The translations under genes and the position numbers were made by a program. A stretch of DNA of 64,000 nucleotides, from the NCBI RefSeq assembly GCF_026210795.1, contig NC_089441.1:248001-312000 (forward strand), read 5' to 3'. The DNA is from Rhizophagus irregularis (taxonomy: Eukaryota > Glomeromycota > Glomeromycetes > Glomerales > Glomeraceae). The notes under the pieces are model-generated. The model was given only the letters and a program-made list of their open reading frames with translations. It searched no databases and was not told where the DNA came from. Every line of letters starts with the position of its first letter. Within the stretch, counting starts at the first letter, position 1. Below, piece after piece: positions 12,019-24,942 of the stretch.

Positions 12019-13750
12019 TTAGAATGACCTTGGTTTAATCTTAACCTTTAATTCACGACAAGAGTTAATAAAACCAGATTCATATTTAATTGGTGCGTCA
12101 TAATCCACCAAATCAACATCATAACTTCTGTAAATACATGCTATTAAACATTTTAATTCTATAATTGCCAATTTTCTTCCAGGACACATTCTAATTCCAC
12201 CTCCAAACATAGAATAAGTATTTTTAAGTTTTTTCTTTTCAAGTAAATATTTATCTTTATCACTTTCTTCAACTTTATAAAATCTTTCAGGATCGAATTT
12301 TTCAGGATCTGTCCAATAATTTTTATTTTTCATTATTGAGCCAAAATACATATGAAATACAGATCCTTTTGGCCATTCACATCCTCCAACGTTATCACTT
12401 TCAGAACTTACGCGACCGATCATAAAAGCTACAGGACTATGCCGATTTACTTCTTTGATAACTGCATCGCAATAATGTAATTCTTCAATTTCTTTAAATG
12501 TTATAGGTTTTGTTGAGTCATTTCCAAAAACTTCATCTAATTCTTGACGTAATCGTTTTTTTACTTCAGGATGATGTTCGAGAAAATATACGACAAAGCA
12601 AAACACACTCGCCGACTATAATTTAAAAAGAAATGAGTTTATATAGGATATTATTTTTTTTTTAAAAAAAAAAAAAGATTAAAATTTTTAATTTACTTAC
12701 AGTATCAGTTCCTGCGATAATCGACTCGAATATATTACCAAAAATCTCTTTATCTACCATTGGTCTCGACATATCTACATCGTCACTATGTTTAATAATA
12801 TTTATATCACGTGGAGTATTTGCGGTTATATGTGACGTTAATATATCATGACGAAGAGGTTGATCTAATGGTGTATTCTCAATTTCATATCTTCTTTCTT
12901 TAATAATTTTTCTTATTCTATTAAAAAGAGTTTCCTTATTTTTTAATAACATCTTTATTTTTTCTCGGAAAAATGGAACATTATTACGTATAAACTTATT
13001 AAGAACAAAAAAATAACCAACACCACTCATATAAGTTTCGATTGATTGAACAAATTCTTCAGAATATTCCATTTTTGCTTGTTCAGTTTTATCTAAAGTC
13101 TTAATACTTTCAGGATCAACAACTGTATAATAAAAAGCAGCAACGGAATTATTTTTTACTCCAGTTGCAATATTAAAAATAATTTCATTTGTAAATCTAT
13201 GCATCCATTTTCCAAGATCCAATTCTTGATTTTCACCAATTTTATTCCAATAAATTTCCATTTCTTTCCATAATTCATATGTCCATTCTATAGCTTGATG
13301 ATTAAAACTTGGTGTTAACATAGCCTGAGTAAAAAATTGACGATTAAATTTCCAAGATTTGGGTACATTATTATGGCCAACTCCTACTGCACTAACTCCA
13401 TATTCAACAAGTCCTTCTGTATTATTAAATCTAATAGGATATTTAGTTTTTGTTGAAGTTGTATTCATATTTTCAAGTAGATCTGGTCTACATAATACGA
13501 CTATTCGTTGTCCTGCATAATTTACTTCAAACATGTCGCCATATTGTTTATGCAATAATTTATACCATTCACCTAAACTATAACCAATTTTTTGATGAAT
13601 GTTACCAACAATTGGAAGTGGGATAGGACCTGGTATAGGATTTATACGAGTGAAATAACGATAATAAAAATGAGATACATAACCGATTATAAAAAGTATT
13701 AAGAGAGAGGGTATGTCAGAAAATCCGAACGGTAATATATTAATTGCCAT
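12019..13750 (-). CDS. Cytochrome P450 monooxygenase
   Basis: Two exons, 13750-12701 and 12615-12019, joined by an 85-bp phase-0 GT-AG intron, give about 548 residues, a normal length for a microsomal P450. Visible landmarks in order: an N-terminal hydrophobic anchor (residues about 13-30), a Pro-rich hinge (NPIPGPIPLPIVGN), the I-helix AGTDTS spanning the intron, the K-helix ExxR as EVNRH, the PERF region as DPERFYK, and the heme-binding loop FGGGIRMCPGRKLA with its Cys ligand. It should be an ER-anchored heme-thiolate oxygenase needing a reductase partner. The substrate cannot be told; the motifs look unlike canonical CYP51. Nothing appears broken. The start is the first Met, directly before the anchor. 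Confidence 0.9.
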
Positions 13751-14399
13751 TGTTATTTTTTGATTTTATTTTTATTTTATTTTATTTTTTTTTCTTTGAA
13801 GATACGCTCTTTATATAGCTTAAAAATTCGACATCACCCCATATTTTTTTTTTTCGTGAAGCTGTTGTGCAAAGATTATTATTAATTCTAAAAAAAATTT
13901 CATTTAATTCATTTCGAGTTCTAATTGAAAAAGTTATAAAAAATTTGTCGATTGTCGATCATATACCAAAATTTCCGTTATAATATGGAATATGGGAGAG
14001 GAGCAAGGAGCTATTATCACAGAGAATAATGGGTGATGAGTGATCGGCTATAAAATTTGCCATTTACACACTTACCTAATTTATTACATAAGAATTTAAA
14101 TGAAACGCGAGTGATTAATTTCCGGTCAGGCTAAGATCGGCATTCTCGTCATAATTAATCCGGTCGCACCCGATTGGCAATAAATAAGCAATTACGAAAT
14201 TCTTTTTTAATTTGCAAAATTAAATCTTAAATGTAAACAAAACTTAAGAAGAATAAGTTAAAAAATTATGCACTTAATATTGTAAAAAAGGAGTTCACAT
14301 TATACACATCAAAAATTCTATCATGTTTCATGTTTGATAACCACTAAAATTATGAAAATTTGTTAATATGCTGTAGAAAAATAGAAAAAGTTATGAAAT
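13751..14399. other. Upstream region of the P450, no gene seen
   Basis: AT-rich sequence. A TATATAG-like word with pyrimidine tracts sits just above the P450 start, but I cannot call a promoter. No coding frames are supported. Confidence 0.35.
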
Positions 14400-14716
14400 T
14401 ATAGTCATTTAGATCACATATTAATTTTTATAGGTAAAATATCTATTGTTTACTATACCCTTTATATGGAACATGATTTTGGACTTCTGCATAATAACAC
14501 AATTATTGGGTATGGTGGTTAAAATATCATCCAAACTGCTTAGCAATTTCAATTTCCTATCCCATAACTATTATTTATTGAACTGGAATGATATTTTAAC
14601 CACCATACTCCAATTATGCAGACGTCCAAGATCATGTTTCATATAAAAAATAATAAATGAATTCTATAAGCTTATTCATGTATTTTATCTATAAAAATCT
14701 AAATGACATAATACGT
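14400..14716. mobile_element. Near-perfect hairpin MITE
   Basis: The arms include GGTATGGTGGTTAAAATATC (left) and GATATTTTAACCACCATACT (right). Further out, GTCATTTAGAT pairs with ATCTAAATGAC. About 130 bp of each half pairs with the other. The small frame inside reads one arm and is not a gene. Confidence 0.65.
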
Positions 14717-15454
14717 CAAAATATCAAAATAATAATTTATCTAAAAAATATCAGTGCGTTAAAGACGAAATGTTAGCCAATAGGAAAAAGTTTAAATCTG
14801 GTGACCGAGGCCCAAATTACTACTGTAATTTAAGCAGCTCCAATTTTAAATATTAAATAATAAAGACTTTAATATGCAATCAAGAATCATTTATTAAAAG
14901 CAAATGAATAATATAATTTCTTAATCTTCATAAATATTTTGCAATAGTGTACCTACTACGTCTGAAATTTGATGGTGTGTGCGCCGCGTCACAGTGATAT
15001 ATACAAATCAGAAAATCGCGATCATCGTGTCGTGCTAGTCGATCGTTGTTACCCGCGGAAAAGAATTGGGGCGGTATTGTCATAAAAAGTGTACCATTTC
15101 ATTTTATCTGATAATGCAGTATTATGCACATTATTCTTTATTACTAGAATTAAATTAAACTTCATATTCTTTTTTTAAAGATTCCGGAGATTTTTCCATT
15201 TTTAATTTGTATTGCTTTTACCTTTACCTTTTCTTCATTCAAATCAACATGAACTTGAAACATTATACCATTTATTATAAAATTATTTTTCACTATATAA
15301 AAGTTTATTGGCTGCAACTATATTTAGCTTCATCTGCAAATACTTATCTTTGAATTAACAAATAGGAAGTAGTTTAGTATGGAAAAATGATTTAGTGGTA
15401 TGCAACATAATCTTATTATTAAATCCCATTATTGTTATAAGATATATATATATA
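14717..15454. other. Intergenic, no gene seen
   Basis: AT-rich sequence with one more GC-rich patch near 14970-15070 (CGCCGCGTCAC, ACCCGCGG) of unknown nature. No supported frame. Confidence 0.3.
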
Positions 15455-16172
15455 CGATAGAGTTTGTATCCGTACATCCGGATATCCAATTTTTGTGTTA
15501 TCCGTTTATTTAGAATCAGTTGGGAATTGGGATAATCCGGATATTGTACCGTCATAAAGACGTTTACCACCACAAGCTACAAAAATAAATTTTATTAAAT
15601 TCGATAAAAATTATAACAATTATAACAATTACCGAGTTTCATAATAAAATTAAAGATAATAATAAACTGAAATATTCAAATTCTGAATCTAATTCCAAGA
15701 AAATTCTAAACGTCTAATTTAAGCGTTAAAGAACCAATTAAAATAATAATTTCCTAAAATGGAATCTTTAAATAAAAATCAATCGAAATAATAGTTTCTA
15801 AAATAAAATATCGAACCAAATATAGAATAGTAAAATGATCAACTACTGTCCATCGCCATTAATGATCCTCATACAACTCCTGAAAATATAAAATAACATA
15901 ACCAATAAATCACTAGTTTAACATCACACGGACCACCTTAATCCCTTAACCCCATTTGATGAGATAGTTTAAGGCCATTGGACCGCAGTAAAAAAAAATA
16001 CTTAAAATTTTTTACACTTAAACTAAATATAATGCTGCGCCCCACAATTAATAATTTCACCAGGTAAGTTCAGACGCTAAAATATTCAGAATTCTGTATC
16101 CGTTCAATCCGGATATCCGAATATCCGCGGATATCCATTTTTTAACGGATAAAAGTTATAAACTCTGATTCA
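15455..16172. mobile_element. TIR element with ATCCGGATATCC-rich ends
   Basis: Left end AGAGTTTGTATCCGTACATCCGGAT and right end ATCCGGATATCC..AACTCT are inverted relative to each other, each with several ATCCGGATAT words. The interior is AT-rich and non-coding. Boundaries are set by the AGAGTTT/AAACTCT pair and are approximate. Confidence 0.4.
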
Positions 16173-16406
16173 CGAACAACATGTATGTTCTATTATTTAA
16201 TAGAATAATATAGTTTGTTTTGGTTGAATCATACATTTAACTTCCCATATAAAAGTTATTAACATTATATAATCAAAGTATCTAATTCCATTTATTGTGA
16301 TTCACTGTAATTTTCAGCTTTTTGCTACAAAAAATTAATTAACAAGTATTACATCTAAGTAAATATATTATGTTATACTGTATTTACATGTTTAATATTG
16401 TACAAC

Positions 16407-16676
16407 TCATCAGGCGGTCATAATTGTAATCTTATAAAAGAACTTTCGACAATTGGAAAAGTTCCTGTAAGCACTTACAAACTCTTCAAGATTTTTTTAA
16501 TTTTAGTTTAATTTCAAACTTTTTTTTTTAGACGATGATTGTTGGAGCGGATATTTCTCATCCTGGTGTAGGACAAAAAGTTGCTGACAATAATATAAAG
16601 TTACTTGATTCATTTATGTATGTTATAATGATAGTATTTCTGATATTAAATAAGTTTTATTATTTGACTAATGTTT
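16407..16676 (+). pseudogene. Argonaute PIWI-domain fragment
   Basis: Two short exon-like pieces, about 16407-16466 and 16532 onward, are joined in phase 0 by a 65-bp GT-AG intron. The first reads GGHNCNLIKELSTIGKVP; the second opens TMIVGADISHPGVGQK. In Argonautes the PIWI domain has a Gly-Gly-containing strand followed by a GAD-V/I-S/T-HP motif, whose Asp is the first catalytic residue of the slicer tetrad. Here homology stops after GVGQK, and the frame runs into non-Argonaute sequence and a stop at about 16676. The rest of the protein, including the other catalytic residues, is absent. It is a truncated relic, probably from an expanded Argonaute family. Confidence 0.6.
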
Positions 16677-18712
16677 GAATATTTTTTTCTTATATGTAGA
16701 AAATTTTATTACATTTAATATTATTAAATATGTAAAATATGTGTAAAAGTGTAGATTTTCTTCAATAAAGCGTGAATAAAGTTGTTTTTAAATACAAAAA
16801 CACTATCTTTACTATAATTTATTAAGTTCTTCGTTTTTATTAAAAAAAATTGGAAACAAAAAATATCGTGAAAAATCTAATTTAAATGTTATAAAAAGCC
16901 AATCAAAACTCGGACGTCACATCACAGTCACGTGCCCGAGCTTTTACGGTTCTACTGGTAGTTAATGTTGATCATCACGTGAAATTAAAACCCACTCCGG
17001 CCCACGAATAGAAATATGACAGAAACAATTCCGGACCTATACATTATGCATCATTCCACACCTGACAGTATTTACGTGTGGTGTCCACGGACGAAAGAAC
17101 ATACGTGAGATTGAATATGTTAGAACTTCCTTTTTATTATAGCTTCTGTTCGCTCTTCTTTCTTTGTTTATTTTTTACTTTCCGTAGCCATTTTTACTCT
17201 AGTGCGTGGTGGGCGGGATGTGCTTAGCACTTCCCTCCACGGGATTATTTTCGACACCAGGGTGGCGCTGTCAAATTTGGCAGTTTGGTTCACGGTTTAA
17301 TTTAGAATTACTTTAGGCTTACGTATAGTTCGTCCCTGTAATTTGTATCGTGACTTTGTTCACATGGAAATTAAAAATAAAAATAAAAATAAAATAAATC
17401 ACGTGAAATTAAACCAGTGAACGGGATTTTACTAACTGAGACCTATAAGAAAAAAAAAGGAACATTAGTAAAGTCTTACTTAATGTTCCTTAAATACTTT
17501 TATTCACCATCCCTTCCATAGTTTATTTCAAATTTCCAAAGTCCAATAATTCAAGACAACCAAGGATTCTAATAGAAATATTAGCAAGTTCTTATAACAT
17601 TTCCTTAAAGTCTCTACCATAATTCTTCACACTCAATCCTCATCTTATTTCTAAACAAAATAAATCATAATGGTACCTAAAATAATTTTTTTTTTAATAA
17701 AAATATTCCAAATTATAAAAAAAAAAGAATAAATAAAAAGAATTTGCTATTTTTTTTTTACTGAAGCTTTTTATATAAAAGTGATTTTAAAAAATTATGA
17801 AAGTTTAAAACCATGAAAACAAAAGCTCAAAAAACATGAAATATATTAAACTAAACAACATGAATAAAGTTAAGACTTTTTAGTTATCAGTGGTTGACAT
17901 TGCAGATCATAATTTTTTTATTCACAAAGTTTCTTAAAAGATTCATATTTTTCAAATAAAATTAAAAAGAAACTTTGAATAAGAATGATTACTAATGATT
18001 ACCAAAGATAACTGTGATTTAATACTTATAACAATTAGATTAATAGCATTATAATGATTTGTATAGGATATTAAGTTAGTAAAGTTATATAATTATGACT
18101 TATAAAACTAGTTTATGTTATTGATAATATTTCACATCAATAACAGAAATAATGTGTATTACTAATAATGATTACCAAGGATGACTATAATTAAAAAAGA
18201 TTACTCACAATTACAAAGCAGAGGCAATGAGTTATTATAATTAAAATATATTTTAAACATCAAATATGGCTTACATTAAATATGATTAATAATAAATGAT
18301 AAACTTTGAATCATATGACTCATAATTCATTAAAATTACATATATGATGCATAAGTAATTCATAATATGTGCTAACTGTATCCATGTATGAATACAACAA
18401 TATATCATACTTATAACAATTAGATTAATAGCATTATAATAATTTGTATAATAGGATATTAATTTAGTAAACTTATATCATTATAAATAATGTGTCAGAT
18501 TGACAAATGATAATTTGCATTGATGTATCAATCTGAATCATTATTACATTCAAGAACATTATTTATTTATTTAAAAACCCTCTAAAGTTAATTAAATTCT
18601 ATAAATTTTCTGAAAATTATCATTGAACACTAAAATTAAATACTAAATTTATTTTACTTTTGAACCATTTGTTATCAATTTCACTTTTTTAGATATATTA
18701 AATATAATCAAT
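16677..18712. other. Intergenic with an 80-bp direct repeat
   Basis: A relatively GC-rich stretch at 16900-17330 (CACGTGCCCGAGC, GTGGTGGGCGGG) has no supported gene. Further on, about 80 bp beginning ATACTTATAACAATTAGATT at about 18027 recurs at about 18409 with small indels. The rest is AT-rich and featureless. Confidence 0.4.
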
Positions 18713-20565
18713 ATGAGTGTATATCCTGGTCAAGATAGTAAGTTTATTAAACAATATTTCAACTTATGGTAAATTTTAGCTTTTTACTAACTAATTCTTT
18801 GGCTTTTAGCTCTCATCTCTTATTTAAAAAAACAAAGCAATAAATCATATCGTGGATTCTTGAAATTACACCATGATATTATTATGAATTCATTAACTTC
18901 AGATCTCAAATGGTATAATCTGGATAATGCTTGGGCTAGTAATTATATAAGAGAAGCAGAAAAGATTTTTGTAGATCAACAAGTTATTGAAACATTAAAA
19001 AAAAGGGTGTGTATTTTTTTTTATTTTGCAGAGATAGGGTAACTCTTAAGACGAGCCACATGCAAGATGACTAGTTGATTGAGTTTGAACATATGCCATA
19101 ATGGAAAGCCACATGTAATGATGATTTCAGTTTACTAACTGAGTTTGAGTATGTGTCTTGGATGTGCTATATGTAAAGATGACAAGATTACTGAGTTTAT
19201 CAACCATGTGCTTCGACTTCTGAGAATTACTGTTTGGAGACACTTGGTAACCACTCCAAGCTCAATATTCAGGCACCCTAACTTTGTTGTTGGTAAAAGT
19301 CTGTTAATTCTGGAGGAGGAATTGACTATGTACCTTCTTTTACTACTAAATAATAAATTTTACACACTGCTAACAATATTTTCTTTTTATTAATAGATTA
19401 ATATAGAACGTTTAGAATATAAAAAGGAATTACAAGCATATTGGCAAAGGGTAATCAAAGAATATGAAAAAGAGAATTTAGTTCCTAAAAAGAAATCACA
19501 TTCAAAAGATACAATTAAAGTACTTACCAAAGATCTTTCTGAAACTTCTCAAGTAAATTGTAATAAAAGAAATAATAATGATACAGAATATTTATTAGAA
19601 CTTAAAAAGAAACAAAATCAAAATGAAAATTATATGACAAAGCAAGATGAATATCCTGAAACTTCTAAAGTAAATCAAGAAGAAATTAATAAAAGCACTA
19701 AAAGAAATAATGATAGTGATATAGATAATTTATTTATTGGTAAGTTTACCTACTATCATTATTAAATTGCAATTATTTTTTTATTTTTATACAATTTACT
19801 AACTTATGCATTCAAATATTAATAGAACTTAAAAAGAAACAAAAACAAAATGATGATCATATAAAAATAGCTGAAGATATTCTTCATATTGCTTTGGCAT
19901 ATGAAGATCTTATTTCAGATAATATCACCAGGTTTACTGAACTTCTGAAAGAAACATTATTAACAAGGTCACGAATGTCATTAACTTCAGCAAATGAATC
20001 AGTTCTCCAAGTAACTGTAGAACTTCTTTTGCCATCAAAATATCATGTTCCTGAACTTTGCTTAATAATGAATGCTGCAATGAGTAAAGGAAATGGTAGA
20101 TTTGGTTTCCTTGATGTTTTTGTTCTAGGAGAAAGCTATATCAGTATAGAATTAAAATATATTCCACTAACTGGGTTAGTGAGCAATATTAATGGAAAAC
20201 AAACAAAAGATTTTAATGCAAATGAATTAAAAGAATTAGATGAAATACTTGAAAAAGAAGAGGAGGAGATTTTATTAAAAAGACAATATAAATATTATGA
20301 TAAAAAAGCTAATAAATATAAACAAACAACTATAAATGAGATATTATACAAAGGAATGAAGCAGCTAAGAAGATACATAGAAGTAATTGCAAAAGGACAA
20401 GCAAACAAAGATTCCATGGGAGTATGTGATAAACGAATTAAGATAATTAATTCAAATCCTAACAAGTTAATAGGATTTGTTATTGTGGTAGTAGGATTTC
20501 GTCAAATTATATGGAGATCTGTTGGTGAAAAATTAACTAATTATAAATATATTAAGATTAAATAG
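18713..20565 (+). CDS. PD-(D/E)XK nuclease-like protein
   Basis: Four exons, 18713-18737, 18810-19006, 19397-19739 and 19826-20565, keep one frame and give about 434 residues. The N-terminal half is charged and Lys/Gln/Asn-rich, probably partly disordered or coiled. The C-terminal half has a Gly-Phe-Leu-Asp strand (RFGFLDVFVL) followed by SIELKYI. This D...ExK spacing is typical of the PD-(D/E)XK fold used by many nucleases. A strongly acidic helix (LDEILEKEEEEILLKRQ) and a closing hydrophobic strand (LIGFVIVVVGFRQIIWRS) follow. Similar C-terminal modules are common in Rhizophagus-type genomes, in my recollection; the biological role is unknown. The last exon alone is open from 19826. The start codon lies on a 25-nt first exon and is the weakest part of the model. 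Confidence 0.7.
19007..19396 (+). repeat. Intron with internal degenerate triplicate repeat
   Basis: This 390-bp intron is longer than its neighbours. It has three degenerate copies of a 70-80 bp module containing GCCACATG..GATGA..ACTGAGTTTGA (near 19054, 19110 and 19160). It may be an old insertion. The short frames inside are not coding. Confidence 0.4.
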
Positions 20566-21590
20566 AATATATATATATAAATTAATTAATATCATACTAT
20601 TAGTTAGAATAATTATTTACTTATTTTTAACTTTTTTTTTCTAATCTTATATTATATACCTATAAAACAATTCTCACCACTTATTAATTTTAGTGATTTA
20701 ATTTTTTTTTAGATCATGTTACATTTGATTATCTTACTTTAAAATTTTTTTACTTCTTATTATTAATTTTTTAAAATATTTTTAATACTTATTTCCTTAC
20801 TCATTATTTTCAGCATTTAATTATATCTTAAATTATTATTTTTCTTAAATATTTTTAAAGCTTAATAAACTGCAATACAAAAAATCTCTGGCAGTGGCAT
20901 ATAACATTTAATTATATCTTACTTTGAAATTATTATTTTTTTTATAGATTTTTAATTCATTTATTTTCAGTGATTTATTTTTTTAAATTATTACTATGCT
21001 TGATTAATAATAAAATAATAATAAATCAATAAAATTGATATCTTTTTTAAAATTTTTATATTTTTTTCAATATTTAGCTATATACTCCATAGTAAATTGT
21101 AAGTTCATAGTACTAAAATGTATTAAAGCAATAGTAATAAATAACTTATTTTAGAAAAAATAAAATAAGTAATTTGATCAGATAGTCAAAATTTTATAAT
21201 GTGTCCATTTCAATTTTCTCGTTCATCCTGAGCGTCTCAAAGATCATATAATGTCTAAGATTTTTCATCTTACCCCGTAACTTATATGTTAACCAGGAAA
21301 AAATTTTTAGAAATGAGCTATTGAATTTTTCATAAATTAATCTGCGTATTTTTGCCTATACTATATATTTCATAATAAATTAAAAAAGTGATATCAGCTT
21401 AAGTCATTCTTCATACATACAATACAGTACTATAAAATACTAATATATTGTTAAAATTCCAAAATAGTATTTGATTCTTGTTTTCAATCATTATTCTGTT
21501 TGTTAAAATGGGATTATAAATGTCCTAACTATGAACGTTACTCCACTATGATGGCGATGCATCTGTGTACCCTACCCCTGTATATCAGAA
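20566..21590. repeat. About 1 kb dispersed duplication, copy 1
   Basis: Matches 31010-32090 in the same orientation with indels. Shared words include AATTATTTACTTATTTTTAAC, CAAAAAATCTCTGGCAGT, CATTTCAATTTTCTCGTTC and GATGGCG(A/C)(T/C)GCATCTGTG. It ends at TACCCTACCCCTGTATA, a terminus also found inverted in the element at 56347-56869. It is non-coding, a decayed transposable element. Confidence 0.6.
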
Positions 21591-24500
21591 TTGATTTAAG
21601 ATTAAAGTTCAATTTTTGATTAATTAATCATTTCTAATTGATTGTGCACTATTAAATTTGTAGCAGAGCAATTTCAATGATCACAAATTTAATTAAAATA
21701 AAATGTTTATTGCATGAGTAACAGTGATTGATAGTAAGTTTATAATTCTGACCAGATTTAGATCTATAACAAAAAGTTTGTAAAAGATACTTTAAATTGT
21801 TTATCTGAAACCTCATGATTTAGAATTTCGTAATTTGGGCTAGAACTATACAAATTCAAATTATAAAATTAACCAAAAAATATATTTTTATAAACTCTAC
21901 GTAAATTATTATATAAGTTATATCACATATTAATTGAATTTGGGCATATGAAATATCGTAGCACAGAAAATGTGTTAAAATATATTCAAATTTCATAGTG
22001 TTCAAGTGAAAATGAAATAATACAATTTAATTATTATAACTCATTATAAATAACTTACTTCATTGTAAAAATTGGTAACTTAATTTACCAAATGTAAAAT
22101 AATGAATAATATTCTGTTAATGGAAAATTAGTAATCAGGATTTGTAATTATTCATCTTATTGTAAATATTAATAACTATGACTCATTATTATTTTATTGA
22201 AAGGATGGAAATTAGTATTTGTAATTATTCATATTATTATAAATATTAATAATTATGACTCATAAATTTTTATAAATAGGAGTAGTTTTGAACCTTTATA
22301 AGCATTTTTATAATGTTCAGAATGTAATTATTAGTTATTCTTGTAGAATCCTGTTAATACCACCCACCTTATTCTTAACAATATTAACAGAAATTTACTG
22401 ATATTAGGTGAGTTATTGTGTTCAATCAAGCTTTAATTGCAATGAAGGCTTTTTTACGATTTAGTTCATGGGTCTGCTCACGTATATATATGTCTAAGGT
22501 TTTCCAAATATATTTATTTGTCGGGATTCTTTGTGAGTCTAGATGAAATCTGGTATATATGCCTGAGTAAGCGTGGATGAGCGTTCTGATATCAGCCTAG
22601 TAATTCAATAACTCATTTATCTGAGTGATCATAAGATAACCTTTTTATTTCTATTTATAGATCATTATTGATTATTTAATTATCTCCCAAGTTATTATCA
22701 AGACCAAGTAGAAACCCAAAAAAATTCTTATATATAGGTGAAGTCCCAAAAGATTTTTTATTAATAACAGCTTTAGTTTTTTGTAATTAGTTACTAACTT
22801 TATTATTACACAAAATTTTTTTTTAAAATCAATATAAACATGTAATTTTAAAAAATTAGTTAATATTATATTAATATTTTACAAAATTATTATTTTTTTT
22901 TTTAAAAAAAAAATGTAGGAAAATTGGCAGAAAAATGATTAAGATTTTTTCAATTAAATTGAACACTGGATAAATAGTTTGTCATAAAAATCAAAAAAAA
23001 AATTGATATTTTTTACAATATTTTATATATAATAATTGAAGAAATTGTTGATTTAATTAATAATAGATTATTATAACCAAATCCATATTTAAAATTCTCT
23101 AAATAATCAGATCTTGAATAAAAATTTTAATTACCCGGATTTTTGTAATTCTGGCCAAAATCGCCTTAATTGGTTTAGTTAAATAATAATTTATCGAGTA
23201 AAATGAGTATCAAAAGATGAAATTGAACAGATTCTAATACATTTAATTGTTCAAATACATTTAAGATTGACGTAATATAAAATAATAAGTATTTTCATAA
23301 TATTAAAGTTTTTTCGAAAATGATTTTAAAAAATCAATCAATTACAGTATTATTGCGGTAAAATTTTTAAACCAATTAGTCGATTAATGATCGGCATAAT
23401 TCTGGCCAGAATTATTATTGACCAGAATTCTGCCGATCTGTATGACTCATCGAAAATAAATTGGACGATATAGTGTTCTTTTTTTTAATATGCATATATA
23501 TTAAACAAATAATTTAGTTTTATTTTAAAAGATCATGTCATGCGGAGATATTAATGATCATGCTAAAAAATAGAAAATTTATGTATTAGACGAAATTAAT
23601 CTTCAACCAGTAATTCAACTAATGCAATTTTTAATTACTGGATAGCTTTCATTCTCCGCTTTCAAATGATTGTAGGATCATAATAATTTTCCATTCCAAA
23701 TTAACAAACAACAATTTGATATATCTGTTTCTAAAATTTTATTAAAATTTGAAGTAAAATGAGGGACTTTAATATGTTCCATTATTTAAAATTAAATCAA
23801 ATATAATTCTTAAGTTTGAATAATATTTATTATGTGAAATTTTAATCCGCCAAGACTTTTGCAATGTATAAAATCGTTAAATCAAAAGTTATTACATATA
23901 AAAGTTGATCAATAACAAATAGATTTAATAAAAATAATTATGTTCAAATTACCAACTAGACAGGAATATTTTAATATATAGAATTTTTCAAAAAACAAAA
24001 TCTCACAACGGTACTTATATCGTGTGATAAAATTGAAATGATCGGCAAAATTCATATGATAAAATTGGAAAGCCCGCTATATTTTCCATTATTAAGTTAT
24101 CCTAAAATGAAATGGTCCAAGTGAAAATAAAAATTTAATTAAATGGGAATTTAGAAAAGCTAAATAAAAATTTTTAAGTTTAAAACAGATGGTTTCCAAG
24201 TTTCTACGTATAATACCATATAATACCTTTGAAGATATCGTGATAATGAACAATTTGATAAATTCTAATGGGATCATTTCGTGAGAAATTTTGTTTATTA
24301 TTAATGAAGTTGTTTTCGGTAATTATAATTAACTTTGTTTAACAAAAACGATCGTAATATAAAAATTATTTGCATATTTAAATTTGAATAAGTTGTATGT
24401 GTTTAATTAAGAAACTTTTTTTTTAAATAATAAAAATTACAAAATGTGAAATTCCTGATTTAAATTATATAATAGTCTCAAAGCTATGCGACATTAACGC

Positions 24501-24942
24501 GTAAAAGTAAAAATTATTTTTTCATATAAAAAATATACTTTCGCATAAATCATGACTTCATTATGTATTTATTGCTATTACAAAAAAAGTATATGAAAAA
24601 ATATTACTTTCCTTTTTTTTTAATTACTTTCATATAAAAAGTGACCAATGCAATACCCGATAAGAAATTTTTTTCTCTATAATTATCACAATGTCTCCAA
24701 AGTATAGGTTCCTTTTGCAAGTAAGTTACGAAGCCTATTGGCCATAGACTATTCAGTACTTCAGGCAATAAAACACTGGTGAAGTATACTGCAAGAAGTC
24801 GCTTCCAAAGACTTGCTTCTTCTTCGCTTTCTTGTGTGGCGCAGCAACAGGAACTGTAAGATATATTGCTAATGCGTGCAACTGGTTCATAAAAATTATT
24901 AACAAAGTAATACCATTGTACAACTTGCATAAATTTTTATTC
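21591..24942. other. Intergenic, AT-rich, no supported gene
   Basis: The stretch holds one compact hairpin at about 23389-23438 (GATCGGCATAATTCTGGCC paired with its inverted copy). A minus-strand frame at 24604-24930 (108 codons) has a Cys/Ser patch but no recognisable domain and no splice partners; I do not call it a gene. The remainder shows only short AT-rich repeats. Confidence 0.35.

Noticed and set aside
14446-14646. 66-codon frame
   Set aside because: Reads across the arm of a hairpin MITE.
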